A DNA stretch of 64,000 nt from Bacteroidota bacterium. Its GTDB lineage: Bacteria > Bacteroidota > Bacteroidia > B-17B0 > Aurantibacillaceae. Position 1 is the stretch's first letter. Every line of letters begins with the position of its first letter. The position numbers and the translations under genes are program-made. The DNA lies in contig JAQZBQ010000002.1 in assembly GCA_029237825.1 (NCBI GenBank), forward strand, positions 372,001 to 436,000. The letters run 5' to 3'. The notes under the pieces were generated by a model, which did not search any database, was not told the DNA's origin, and saw only the letters and a program-made list of their open reading frames with translations. This document shows positions 43,224 to 52,634 of the stretch, in pieces.

Positions 43224-43262
43224 AAAAAAGCCTCATTTTCCGAAGGAAATGAGGCTTTTAAG
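43224..43262 (-). terminator. Intrinsic terminator after secDF
   Basis: A stem of 12 bp or more (AAAGCCTCATTT with AAATGAGGCTTT) with flanking A and T runs, ending 13 bp past the secDF stop. It isolates secDF from recF. Confidence 0.9.
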
Positions 43263-43274
43263 TTCAAACTGAAA

Positions 43275-46200
43275 TTATTTACGTTTATCGAAATCTACAA
43301 CGATAGGTGTAGAGATACATAATGATGAATAGGTACCGATGATACGCCCAATTAACAACGCAAATATAAATCCTCGAATACTTTCTCCGCCGAATATGAA
43401 GATAACTAACAATACGAAGAATACAGTTAACGATGTTAAAATCGTACGACTTAAGGTACTGTTTAACGCGTAATTGATAAGTGTATTACGCTCTGCAGCT
43501 GTAGAATCAGCTTTGTCATTCTCAGCTAAACGTTCACGAATCCTGTCAAATACAACTACCGTTTCTGTCATGGTATATCCCATTACCGTTAAAATTGCCG
43601 CGATAAAATCCTGTCCGATTTCTAAAGAGAAAGGAACGATACCGTCAAGGATGGTATAGAAAGATAATACCACTAAAACGTCATGGAATAAAGCCACAAC
43701 CGCACCCAGACCATATTGCCACTTCTTGAACCGTACAACAATGTATACAAACATTACAAGGCATGAGAATAAAATTGCCGCGTAAGCTCCGTATAAAATA
43801 TCCGTAGCGATCGTTGGTCCAACTTTTTGCTGGCTTACAATTTCATGCTTAACATTTAAGGTATTCAATCCGTCGTTCAGGGCCTTTTCAACTTCAGAAT
43901 CCACGGTAGCTGAATTATCAGAAACACGATAAGACGTTGTAACCTTCATTTGATTATTCGCGCCAACAGTTTTTACTTCTAAAGAGGCATCTTCAAATGC
44001 TGATTTCAAAGATTGCTTTACATCTTCAGTATTCATTTCTTTTTCAAAGCGAACCAGGTAAGTACGTCCACCTTTAAAGTCTACACCTAATTTTAAGCCA
44101 CCATGTGCAAAATACATTACGGTTCCTAAAACAATGATGATCGTAGAAATCGCGTAATAAATCTTTCTGCGCCCTACAAAGTTGAATGCGACGTTTTTAA
44201 AGGAATTGCGTGTAGCGTTATTATCAAAAGGAATTGCCATTTTGCGCTCAAGCATCCAGTCGAAAATAACGCGGGTAATTAAAATAGCTGAAAACAATGA
44301 TGCACCAATACCAATTAATAATGTTGTTGCAAAGCCCTGAACCGGACCTGAACCAAACACCATTAAAATAATAGCTAAAATGGCCAGTGTAACGTTTGAG
44401 TCAATAATAGAACTCATCGCATGCTTAAACCCTTCTCTGATAGAGTGGGAAACATTTTTACCAAGCGCGAGTTCTTCACGAATACGTTCAAATATCAGGA
44501 TGTTCGCGTCAACCGCTAAACCAATGGTGAGCACGATACCGGCAATACCAGGAAGCGTTAACACGGCATTCATTGAAGCGAGAATACCCATGATAAAGAA
44601 CATGTTTGCTATCAACGCAATGTTAGCAACCATACCGGCTTTATTATAATACAAGTACATGAAAACTAAAATCACAATTAAAGCAATCACAGTTGACATT
44701 AAACCTGAGTCAATTGCTTCCTGTCCTAATGTCGGACCAACAACGCTTTCTTCAACAATACGGGCAGGGGCAGGTAATTTACCAGCGCTTAATACCGCGG
44801 CTAATGTATTTGCCTCTTCAACCGTAAAGTTTCCGGTAATTTGAGATTTACCTCCTTTAATTTCTCCGTTAACAGTAGGTGCAGAATACACCATGTTATC
44901 CATTACCACAGCAATCGAACGGCCTTTTTTGTCTCCCTGTGGAGAATTATCTTTGGTTAATTTTGCCCATTTCGTAGCTGCATCCCCCGTCATTGTCATA
45001 CTAATGTAAGGATGACCGCCGCTTTGTGCATCAAAATCAGGACGGGCATCGGTAATGATGTCACCAAACATAGCTGCTTTTCCGTTGCGATCAGTTACTT
45101 TTATCGCATATAATTCATAATAAGAACCGATGATTTCGCCTGATTCGTTTTTTACTTCTTCAGGTTTAGCTCCCCACATAAATTTCAATTTATTTGGCAG
45201 GTAGGATTTTAATGCAGGATGCCTTAATAAAGCGTTTGCTTTCGCCGTATCTTCCTTGCTATAAGCTCTTGCTACAACAGGTCCCGGAAGGAATTGCTCA
45301 GGTTGCTGCGTTTGCTGATTGAAAGATACATTAGCCTTTAAAGGACTTGGCACATTTCCAACATAAATTAAAGGAAAACGCATGTTAAAGGAATCCAATG
45401 AAGTTGGAGCAGAAGAATTGGGTTTAACGGTAGCAACCGCTGTTGAGTCACCTTTCTTTAAAGTGTCATTTGCAGCTACCGATGGCGATGTTACTGCCGT
45501 TGTATCAGTTGGTTTAACAGCAGCGGTGTCTTTTTTACCGCTATCAAAGTTAGGATACAAAGCTTTTGACAATTTATCATTGGCCCCAATAAGTAAATTT
45601 CCGAGTTCTGTATTTTCATACGTTTCCCAAAATTCAAGATTTGCCGTTCCCTGTAATAATTCACGAACACGTTCTTTATCCTTTACACCCGGAAGTTCTA
45701 CCAAAATACGTCCGCTATTACCCAGTTTTTGAATGTTTGGCTGCGCAACACCAAATCGGTCGATACGTGAACGGAAAGTCTTTTCTGAATTTGAAATGGA
45801 CTCTTCCACTTTTGTGCGGATGAACTTTAAAACTTCAGCATTAGTGGCATTATATGCGATACTACCCTTTAATTCGATGGTTTGAAATAATGGCGCTAAT
45901 TGCCCGTTTGGAGCGTTCGCTTTATACTTTTTCTCAAACAGAGTCAGGAAATCATCGTTGTTGCCAACGCCCATGCTTGCCTGGGCTTCTTTAATGGACT
46001 GGTTAAACGCTGCATCAGGATTATTATTTGAAAGATTTTTTAAAATGTCGGCAACCGAAATTTCAAGGGTTACGTTCATACCACCTCTTAAATCCAAACC
46101 AAGATTGATCTCGCGTTTCTTGCATTCCTCGTAGGTATAGCTTGCAAAAATAAGGTCGTAAACCGGAGTAGTTTTAACGGAATCAAGGTAGCGGTCAACT

Positions 46201-46421
46201 AACTTTTCTTTAAGAGAATCAACATAAAACAGCTCTCTTGTAGCGTCGCCATTCGCGTATTTTTTTGCCGTATTCTGAACTCCTGGCGTAGTTGAAATAG
46301 ATTCCGCATATTCTTTCGCTTCATTTTCAACTCCACGTGTTACCCAGGTAAAGGATAAATAAAAAATACAAGCAAGCGCTAAAAGTATAGCGAAAATTTT
46401 AATGGCACCTTTGTTTTGCAT
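43275..46421 (-). CDS. secDF: Protein translocase SecDF fusion
   Basis: A 1048-residue fusion of SecD and SecF, the usual form in Bacteroidota. The N-terminal membrane helix is followed by NLGLDLRGGMNVTLE (the SecD motif), a P1 periplasmic domain, SecD helices 2-6 (about 575-745, with VDANILIFERIREE), then SecF (about 760-1048, with GVDFKGGRTYLVRFE and TMTETVVVFDRIRE). It uses the proton gradient to complete Sec export. A Pro/Thr/Ala/Asp-rich insert of about 45 residues lies within the first periplasmic domain, near residues 293-338. A consensus promoter lies 34-65 bp upstream and a terminator follows. Confidence 0.95.
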   Translation of the reverse strand: MQNKGAIKIFAILLALACIFYLSFTWVTRGVENEAKEYAESISTTPGVQNTAKKYANGDATRELFYVDSLKEKLVDRYLDSVKTTPVYDLIFASYTYEECKKREINLGLDLRGGMNVTLEISVADILKNLSNNNPDAAFNQSIKEAQASMGVGNNDDFLTLFEKKYKANAPNGQLAPLFQTIELKGSIAYNATNAEVLKFIRTKVEESISNSEKTFRSRIDRFGVAQPNIQKLGNSGRILVELPGVKDKERVRELLQGTANLEFWETYENTELGNLLIGANDKLSKALYPNFDSGKKDTAAVKPTDTTAVTSPSVAANDTLKKGDSTAVATVKPNSSAPTSLDSFNMRFPLIYVGNVPSPLKANVSFNQQTQQPEQFLPGPVVARAYSKEDTAKANALLRHPALKSYLPNKLKFMWGAKPEEVKNESGEIIGSYYELYAIKVTDRNGKAAMFGDIITDARPDFDAQSGGHPYISMTMTGDAATKWAKLTKDNSPQGDKKGRSIAVVMDNMVYSAPTVNGEIKGGKSQITGNFTVEEANTLAAVLSAGKLPAPARIVEESVVGPTLGQEAIDSGLMSTVIALIVILVFMYLYYNKAGMVANIALIANMFFIMGILASMNAVLTLPGIAGIVLTIGLAVDANILIFERIREELALGKNVSHSIREGFKHAMSSIIDSNVTLAILAIILMVFGSGPVQGFATTLLIGIGASLFSAILITRVIFDWMLERKMAIPFDNNATRNSFKNVAFNFVGRRKIYYAISTIIIVLGTVMYFAHGGLKLGVDFKGGRTYLVRFEKEMNTEDVKQSLKSAFEDASLEVKTVGANNQMKVTTSYRVSDNSATVDSEVEKALNDGLNTLNVKHEIVSQQKVGPTIATDILYGAYAAILFSCLVMFVYIVVRFKKWQYGLGAVVALFHDVLVVLSFYTILDGIVPFSLEIGQDFIAAILTVMGYTMTETVVVFDRIRERLAENDKADSTAAERNTLINYALNSTLSRTILTSLTVFFVLLVIFIFGGESIRGFIFALLIGRIIGTYSSLCISTPIVVDFDKRK

Positions 46422-46454
46422 AAATCGGTAGTATTTCTAGATAAATTAAGGGTG

Positions 46455-46486
46455 CAAATATAGTTTTATCACTTATATAATGCAAA
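46455..46486 (-). promoter_or_regulatory. Promoter of secDF
   Basis: On the minus strand TTTG (46486-46483), 20 nt, TATATTTG (46462-46455); full consensus, with a predicted leader of about 27 nt before the ATG at 46421. Confidence 0.65.
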
Positions 46487-46554
46487 TAATTTTGTGTCTG
46501 AATATTAAGTAGTTAGCAAATATTTTAGTAAATTAAATTGTATTTTTGAGGTAA

Positions 46555-48783
46555 ATGAAACACTCTAAATTTTTACTCTTTTTCCAGTTATTAACATTTC
46601 TGCTTGTAGGGCAAACACAGGTTTACCGTGACACTATCCCTGTTTTTGAAGATGGCGTCCGCTTAAAAATGCCCTGGGCTGGTGGAATTAATTTCAGTTC
46701 TTTCACCCAAATTGATTTAAACTCAGATGGAAAACAGGATATCGTAGGTTATGATAAAATCTGTGGTTCCGGTGGCAGACTCCGGGCATACATGAACGTT
46801 GGCGGCCCCGGGGAAACACGTTACCTTCACGCATATACGCAGCAGGAACAGCTCCCGGATGTTAACGAATGGGCATTGTTTTTTGATTACAACCAGGATG
46901 GCAAATCGGACATATTTACCTATACCACTGGTGGTATTAAAGTGTTTAAGAATACAAGCATCGGATCCAATCTGAGTTTTGCACTAGCGAAAGGACTTTT
47001 AATGAGCGACTATAATCCAGCGGGTTCACCCAGTTTATCTAATCTTTATTGTAATGCGGTTGCCTATCCCGGAATAGCTGATATTGATAACGATGGTGAC
47101 GTGGATATTTTAAGTTTTTCTGTTTTCGGAATTCAAATTGAATACCATAAAAATATGAGCCAGGAATTATATGGACATTCAGATAGTTTGGTCTTTGACA
47201 TGGTTGATGATTGCTGGGGCGATATGAAAGAAAATAATTGTGCCGTAGAATTAAATACCTGTCCGTTTATGAAATTGTATCAGGAGCACCTTGAACAGAA
47301 TAGCGATAAAGTACGTCATTCGGGATCGTGCCTCATGTGTTTTGACCGGAATGGTGATGGTGACCAGGAATTAATTTTGGGCGATATTTCCTGTAGCACT
47401 GTATTTTTTGTTGAAAACGAAGGAAGCTCTTCAAATGCACACATGGGTGATAGCACAGCGCTTTATCCTAATTTTCCTAACAAGGCCAGTACACACCCAA
47501 TAAAACTCAATTCATTCCCCTGCACTTTTAACCTCGATGTGGATAACGATGGATATAAAGATCTCATCGCAAGCCCGAATGCAGTTGCAGGTTCTGAGAA
47601 TTTCCAGAGTGTCTGGCTTTACAAAAACGCTTCATCCACGCCAACTGTGAATTTTGTTTTTCAAAAGAAGAATTTTTTGCAGGAAGATATGATGGAATTT
47701 GGAGAAGGGTCCTACCCGGTATTATTCGACGCTAACGGAGATGGGTTAAAGGATTTAATAGTTGGAAATTTAGGATATTACATCACCAATACGAATAAAG
47801 CAAGTTTGGCCTATTACCGAAATACAGGTACGTTAACATCGCCTAGTTTTTCTTTGATCACACGCGATTACCAGTCGCTGTCTTCCTACAATATATTTTC
47901 AATGGCGCCTGCGTTTGGCGACCTTGACAGCGATGGTGATGTTGATCTGCTGATTGGAGACGCCTTTGGTAAACTGCATTATTTTGAGAATACAGCAGGC
48001 CCTTTAAATACGGCTGTATTTTCGAATTACATTCCGAATTATCAGGGGATTGATGTTGGGACTTCGGCTTTCCCGCAACTGTTTGACGTTGACAAAGATG
48101 GAAAATTAGATCTGGTATCTGGTTCACAAAACGGTAAGATTGAATACCGAAAAAATACAGGCACTTCCACCTCTCCGGTTTTTACCTTGCAAAGTTCATT
48201 TTTTGGCGGAGTAGATGTGAGGCAGCCCGGGTGGTTCACAGGGTATAGCATGCCGCAGTTTTTCAGGGACGGAGGCATCACAAAATTATTAGTGGGAAGC
48301 GAAACAGGTAACTTGTTTTTGTATGATAATATTGACGGGAATTTAACCGGTAGTTTCAATCGGATTGATACTGCCTTGTTTGGTGTAAATGAAGGTCCGC
48401 GCTGCGCACCTTATTTTGAAGACATTACAAATGATGGCAAAAGGGACTTGTTTTTAGGTAATTACGCGGGTGGTCTGGCATTTTTTAATTCATCTAATGT
48501 AAATGATGTAAGCGTAAAAGAGTATTTACATGACAGCGATGTAGACGTATATCCTAATCCGGTTTCCCAAACGGTTTTCGTCTCGATTAAAGACCATACG
48601 TATTCTCAAGTAAAGGTGCAATGTGTGGACATGCTTGGAAATGAAGTTTTTGGCTTTTCAAGTTATAATAAAACATTATCGATAGATGTTTCAGGATTAG
48701 CATCGGGAGTGTATTTTTTGTCGCTTCAATTCAACAATGCATTGGACGGAAATGTCATCACAAAAAAAATTGTGGTGCAATAA
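46555..48783 (+). CDS. FG-GAP/VCBS repeat protein with T9SS type A domain
   Basis: A 742-residue secreted protein with a signal peptide (to LLVGQTQ). Nine calcium-binding FG-GAP/VCBS-like motifs are spread over residues about 55-640, such as DLNSDGKQDI, DYNQDGKSDI, DIDNDGDVDI, DVDNDGYKDL, DANGDGLKDL, DLDSDGDVDL and DVDKDGKLDL, consistent with a beta-propeller. The C-terminal 75 residues are a T9SS type A domain (VDVYPNPVSQTVFVS, VDMLGNEVFGF, GLASGVYFLSL, ending KKIVVQ). It is a probable surface or extracellular protein of unknown ligand. A TATTTTTG -7 element (46541-46548) ends 6 nt before the ATG; the secDF promoter is divergent. Confidence 0.9.
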   Translation: MKHSKFLLFFQLLTFLLVGQTQVYRDTIPVFEDGVRLKMPWAGGINFSSFTQIDLNSDGKQDIVGYDKICGSGGRLRAYMNVGGPGETRYLHAYTQQEQLPDVNEWALFFDYNQDGKSDIFTYTTGGIKVFKNTSIGSNLSFALAKGLLMSDYNPAGSPSLSNLYCNAVAYPGIADIDNDGDVDILSFSVFGIQIEYHKNMSQELYGHSDSLVFDMVDDCWGDMKENNCAVELNTCPFMKLYQEHLEQNSDKVRHSGSCLMCFDRNGDGDQELILGDISCSTVFFVENEGSSSNAHMGDSTALYPNFPNKASTHPIKLNSFPCTFNLDVDNDGYKDLIASPNAVAGSENFQSVWLYKNASSTPTVNFVFQKKNFLQEDMMEFGEGSYPVLFDANGDGLKDLIVGNLGYYITNTNKASLAYYRNTGTLTSPSFSLITRDYQSLSSYNIFSMAPAFGDLDSDGDVDLLIGDAFGKLHYFENTAGPLNTAVFSNYIPNYQGIDVGTSAFPQLFDVDKDGKLDLVSGSQNGKIEYRKNTGTSTSPVFTLQSSFFGGVDVRQPGWFTGYSMPQFFRDGGITKLLVGSETGNLFLYDNIDGNLTGSFNRIDTALFGVNEGPRCAPYFEDITNDGKRDLFLGNYAGGLAFFNSSNVNDVSVKEYLHDSDVDVYPNPVSQTVFVSIKDHTYSQVKVQCVDMLGNEVFGFSSYNKTLSIDVSGLASGVYFLSLQFNNALDGNVITKKIVVQ

Positions 48784-48895
48784 ATAGCTTAGGATTTAGT
48801 AGGAATCTAGATTTAAGCAGAAGGAAAAATATTTTTATTTAATTTTTAATCAATAAAAAAATAGTTACATTTACGACCTCTTAAAGAAAAGAGTA

Positions 48896-48982
48896 GGTGA
48901 GGTGCCTGAGAGGCCGAAAGGACATGTTTGCTAAACATGCGTACGGGTAACCGTACCGAGGGTTCGAATCCCTCCTTCACCG
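48896..48982 (+). tRNA. tRNA-Ser (GCT)
   Basis: An 87-nt tRNA. The acceptor GGTGAGG pairs with CTTCACC (one G-U), the anticodon stem CATGT/ACATG holds loop TTGCTAA with anticodon GCT at 48930-48932, the long variable arm GTACGG/CCGTAC marks a serine tRNA, and the T arm is GAGGG-TTCGAAT-CCCTC. The discriminator base is G; CCA is not encoded. TACATTTA about 25 bp upstream resembles a -7 element. A terminator follows at 49000. Confidence 0.96.
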
Positions 48983-48999
48983 CTGAATAAAACAAATAT

Positions 49000-49024
49000 A
49001 GTCCTGCTCTGCAGGACTTTTTGT
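49000..49024 (+). terminator. Intrinsic terminator of tRNA-Ser
   Basis: GTCCTGC (49001-49007), 3-nt loop, GCAGGAC (49011-49017), then a T-run. Confidence 0.88.
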
Positions 49025-49142
49025 TTTCCGGGAAGTACAGCAAAGTTTACGTTATAAAATTGTAAAGCGGCACATTTGATATTGACTTCCAGCGAGCAAA
49101 TCATTTAAGATTATTTCCAGAGACTTCCAGGCTTTTAAAATT

Positions 49143-49835
49143 TTACAAATTACCCGGTAAAGTTCGGTTCATTGTTCCTGATTTTTTTTGCCTGCACTCT
49201 TCCAGGAAATGCGTAAGCTCTTTGGTAAATAAATCCAACTCTGAAACATTTGATTTGATATGATTTAAAATAGTCTTAATCTCTTTTTCATTGGGGGCAA
49301 ATTCGCCGTCAAATTCCAAAAGTTGAATCAAACCCATACAAGTACAAAGAGGAGCCCTTACTCTGTGAGAGGTCATAAATAGCATATCTTCCAGTTCAGA
49401 TAAATATTTAAAAAGCTCCTGCTCGGTTTTTTCTTTAGCGGACTGATACATTTTAATTCGTGATCGGATAGTAGACACCAAAATTTCTGGGTCAAAGGGT
49501 TTTACCATATAGTCGTCCGCACCTAACGCAATAGCCTGTCGGTTGATTTCAATCTCGTTTTCACCCGTTAAAAAAATAAAAGGCAGTCCAGCAGTTTTTA
49601 AATTCTTATTACAATTTAAATAAACACCAAAACCGTCCAGCACGGGCATATTAATGTCACAAAGTATCAGATGGGGAATCTCTTTCTTCATCAGGTCTAG
49701 GCCAACCTGACCATTTTCTGCTGTCAGTACTTTAAATTTTTCAAGTTCCAGTATTTCAGTAATATTTTCTCTGATATCCTGGCTGTCATCAATTACTAAT
49801 ATCGTTTCCATAGCGGTGTCTAACGTATCCGCCAT
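49143..49835 (-). CDS. Receiver domain fused to a histidine-kinase DHp helix
   Basis: A 230-residue protein. Residues 10-128 are a CheY-like receiver: acidic pair Asp16/17 (VIDDS), phosphoacceptor Asp60 (LCDINMP), Thr90 (FLTGE) and Lys112 (VKPFD). Residues 130-215 form a coiled coil with an H-box-like segment, MTSHRVRAPL, where His157 lies in the position of a HisKA phosphoacceptor, followed by a second helix. There is no ATPase domain. The start may be ATG 49835 or 49811. Possible roles are a histidine phosphotransfer or docking protein; this is inference from the architecture. No kinase gene is adjacent. Confidence 0.82.
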   Translation of the reverse strand: MADTLDTAMETILVIDDSQDIRENITEILELEKFKVLTAENGQVGLDLMKKEIPHLILCDINMPVLDGFGVYLNCNKNLKTAGLPFIFLTGENEIEINRQAIALGADDYMVKPFDPEILVSTIRSRIKMYQSAKEKTEQELFKYLSELEDMLFMTSHRVRAPLCTCMGLIQLLEFDGEFAPNEKEIKTILNHIKSNVSELDLFTKELTHFLEECRQKKSGTMNRTLPGNL

Positions 49836-50037
49836 TCATTTTTTCAAGTTCGACGGTCAATTTTATAAAGTTAAAGGATAATTACATTTTTTCAAAACCG
49901 TTGGTCATTTTGCTTAGGTTATTAAAAATTTCCTCTCAAAACGTTACGAATCAGATAGAACGAAAAAAAGTAAAAGTTAAATTTGATTCGTGATAAAAGA
50001 AAAAACACAGATTTATTTAGCTTTGTAGTACAAATTT

Positions 50038-50433
50038 ATGAAACAAGAGGAATTAACTAAAAGGATTAAGGAAGGAGAGAAATATAATGTGCTTTTACTC
50101 GATGATAACGATGTAGATAATTACATCCACACGAAACTTTTTGAGCGATACGATGATTTTCGTTGTAACATGTTTCGTTCCGCAAAAGAAGCACTCGATC
50201 ATTTAAAAGAAACACACACCCGTTACGATTATTTATTAGTGGATATATATATGCCGGTAATGGATGGGTTTACTTTTGTATCGGAGTTTAAAAAGTGCGG
50301 CCTTCAACAAAAGCATGGGGAAGTGTGTATTTTAACCTGTAGCTTGAGCCCTGCTGATAAAAACGAAGCCGCAAACTTTGGAATAAAATATTTGGAGAAA
50401 CCTTTGGCAATTGAAAAGATTTTAGCTTCTTGA
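50038..50433 (+). CDS. Single-domain response regulator
   Basis: A 131-residue CheY-like protein. Acidic residues LLLDDNDVDN (22-24), phosphoacceptor Asp69 in VDIYMPVMDGF, Thr in ILTCS and Lys in LEKPL are all present. There is no output domain, so it probably passes phosphate or regulates a kinase. It is strongly similar in layout and motifs (DDNDxDNYxHxKxFE) to the receiver at 55873, a paralogue. A TAGCTTTG -7 element lies at 50018-50025. Its stop is 20 bp from the convergent ligD stop. Confidence 0.88.
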   Translation: MKQEELTKRIKEGEKYNVLLLDDNDVDNYIHTKLFERYDDFRCNMFRSAKEALDHLKETHTRYDYLLVDIYMPVMDGFTFVSEFKKCGLQQKHGEVCILTCSLSPADKNEAANFGIKYLEKPLAIEKILAS

Positions 50434-50452
50434 ACTAAATTCTTCTCAATAC

Positions 50453-52546
50453 CTATTTTTTTAAACTCGCTTCATATTGTTTCACTACTTTTAATAAATC
50501 AATCCCTTTTCCCAAAACGGGCTTAAACAAATCTCCAATACTACGGATGCGCTCAACGGCATTATGAATGTGGAAATCGCTCATTTTTAAACCTTTCTTT
50601 ACTTCAAACCATTCCAGTGGCATAGATACGGTAGCATCTGGTTTTGGCCTTACTGAATAAGGAGCTGAAACCGTAGCCTGTGGCCGGTTCTGTAAAAAGT
50701 CAATATACATTTTTCCTTTCCGGTTTTTCACCGCCCGTTCGATGCTCGTAAATTTAGGAATGCGTTGGTGAACCAAAGTTGCAATAGTTCGGGCAAATTC
50801 TTTGGATTGTTCATACGAATACTTCGCACCGAGCGGAATGTAAATGTGTATTCCGGTAGAGCCACTTGTTTTGGGATATCCTTTAACTCCAAGTTCGTCC
50901 AATACATCTTTTGTTACCAATGCGGCCTCAATAACTTCATTGAATGTATTTTTTGCCGGATCAAGATCAATGATGCACCAATCTGGAAAATCTTCATGGG
51001 TAGCTTTACTATGCCATGGATTCATTTCAATGCAGCCAAGAGATGCCATATATAGTAAACTTGATTCGTCTTTAGCCACCAGGTACTCCTTTTCTTCCTG
51101 GTCGGCTTCACTGTAATATTTGTAAGTTTCTACCCATTCAGGGGCTTTCCCTTTAATGTTTTTGTAAAAGAAACTAAAACCATTAATGCCGTCAGGGTGC
51201 CTGAGCATCGATTGCGGCCTGTCCTTTAAATATGGTAAAATATAGGGAGCAACCTGATAGTAATAATTTAAAAGGTCTCGTTTCGTAATTTTTTCTTTTG
51301 TCCAATAGAGTTTACTCAGGTTGGTAAATTTTAATTCATGACCATTTATTTTCCTTACCTGAGTTTCATCACTTGGGTTCAGTAGGGTTTTTCGTTCACT
51401 TTTGATTTTTGGATTGACGATTTTTTTTGTCCCGGGGGTTTTATGGATAACGTTTTTGGTGTCGCTTGCTCGTTCAGCCACAACATCTTTAGCCTTTTTA
51501 TCAATCCGCATACCTTGAAACGAAGGATGACGTAAAATACCGTCGGTTGTCATTTCTGTGAAAGCAACTTCACAAACCAGACTTGGTCTGAGCCACGTGA
51601 CGGTGGCATTAGGTGGATTTGGGCGAAAACGCGAAGGTTTATTAATGTCTGGTGTCTGATAAAACGGACAGGTTTTAATGATCAGTGGTTTGAACTGTTT
51701 CATTAATTCCCGCTGCGTATCGGTGTTAAAGCCGGTGCCAACCTTACCCGCATACACCAGATTTTCTCCGTTAAAAACACCAACCACCAACGAACTAAAG
51801 GTTTTCGAACTATCATCGTTCCGGGTGAAGCCGCCGATTACCATTTCCTGTCGCTTATTCGCTTTAATTTTCAGCCACTCTTTAGATCGGCTTTTGGAAT
51901 GGTATTCGCTGTCACTTTTTTTTGCAATAATGCCTTCCAGCCCCATGTCCTTAGCCGCTTCAAAAAATTCAATACCGTTTTCAGCGAAGTAATCCCCAAC
52001 CCGAATAAGTTCGTTTTCTTTCAGAACGGCATTCAGAATTTTTTTTCTATCCAATAAGGGAAAGGATGTCAGGTCCTTACCGTTATACCACATGATATCA
52101 AAAGCGTAAAATAACAGATCCCCGTCCGCTTCACTCCTCCAATTCTGTAAGTCACCAAAATTGGAGATGCCATCTTCGCCCACTACTACAATTTCTCCGT
52201 CAATCACAGCATTCAAATTCAGTTTCTGAAAAGCCTTCGTGATGGGGTAAAATTTGTCGTTAAAAGATTTGTCGTTCCTTGACTTTAATTCAACTGCTTT
52301 TTTATGGCAAAGTGCTACCGCACGATAGCCGTCCCATTTTACTTCATAAATCCAACCGGGCTCATCAAAGGGATTGTCAACCAGTGTTGCCAGCATCGGT
52401 GAAATTTTATCAGGCATTAAAGTCTCCGGTGCCTTTTTTAAAATAGCTTTTAATTCTTTGTCTGAAATATTTTTATCATTGAACACACTAACCGCATTAG
52501 GTTTAGCAGGCTTAGAAGTCACAGAAGTCTTTTTTTTCGCTGGCAT
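50453..52546 (-). CDS. ligD: DNA ligase D (ligase-polymerase, no phosphoesterase)
   Basis: A 697-residue LigD. Residues about 48-345 are the ATP-dependent ligase: catalytic Lys70 in YEVKWDGYR, then DGEIVV and EGIIAKK, followed by an OB fold (to about 345). Residues about 400-690 are the primase-polymerase (PrimPol-type) domain with the metal-binding pair Asp527/Asp529 in IIDLDP and SGSTGIHIYIPL. The order is ligase-polymerase and the N-terminal 3'-phosphoesterase domain of some LigD is missing. LigD with Ku carries out bacterial non-homologous end joining; no Ku gene is visible in the window. Convergent with a response regulator gene. Confidence 0.92.
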   Translation of the reverse strand: MPAKKKTSVTSKPAKPNAVSVFNDKNISDKELKAILKKAPETLMPDKISPMLATLVDNPFDEPGWIYEVKWDGYRAVALCHKKAVELKSRNDKSFNDKFYPITKAFQKLNLNAVIDGEIVVVGEDGISNFGDLQNWRSEADGDLLFYAFDIMWYNGKDLTSFPLLDRKKILNAVLKENELIRVGDYFAENGIEFFEAAKDMGLEGIIAKKSDSEYHSKSRSKEWLKIKANKRQEMVIGGFTRNDDSSKTFSSLVVGVFNGENLVYAGKVGTGFNTDTQRELMKQFKPLIIKTCPFYQTPDINKPSRFRPNPPNATVTWLRPSLVCEVAFTEMTTDGILRHPSFQGMRIDKKAKDVVAERASDTKNVIHKTPGTKKIVNPKIKSERKTLLNPSDETQVRKINGHELKFTNLSKLYWTKEKITKRDLLNYYYQVAPYILPYLKDRPQSMLRHPDGINGFSFFYKNIKGKAPEWVETYKYYSEADQEEKEYLVAKDESSLLYMASLGCIEMNPWHSKATHEDFPDWCIIDLDPAKNTFNEVIEAALVTKDVLDELGVKGYPKTSGSTGIHIYIPLGAKYSYEQSKEFARTIATLVHQRIPKFTSIERAVKNRKGKMYIDFLQNRPQATVSAPYSVRPKPDATVSMPLEWFEVKKGLKMSDFHIHNAVERIRSIGDLFKPVLGKGIDLLKVVKQYEASLKK

Positions 52547-52634
52547 GAAAAGAATGTTGTTAGCCTAATATAGTAACGCTCAGGTTGTCAACTATTATAT
52601 GATTTTGGAAATTGACTCCGTGGTAGATCAACGA

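Noticed and set aside
48846-49043. Minus-strand frame overlapping the tRNA-Ser
   Set aside because: It lies antisense to a complete tRNA and its terminator, with no signal or family.
49836-50037. Small RNA or regulatory RNA in the 200-bp gap
   Set aside because: It is AT-rich with no stable hairpin; it contains the TAGCTTTG -7 element of the next gene but nothing more.
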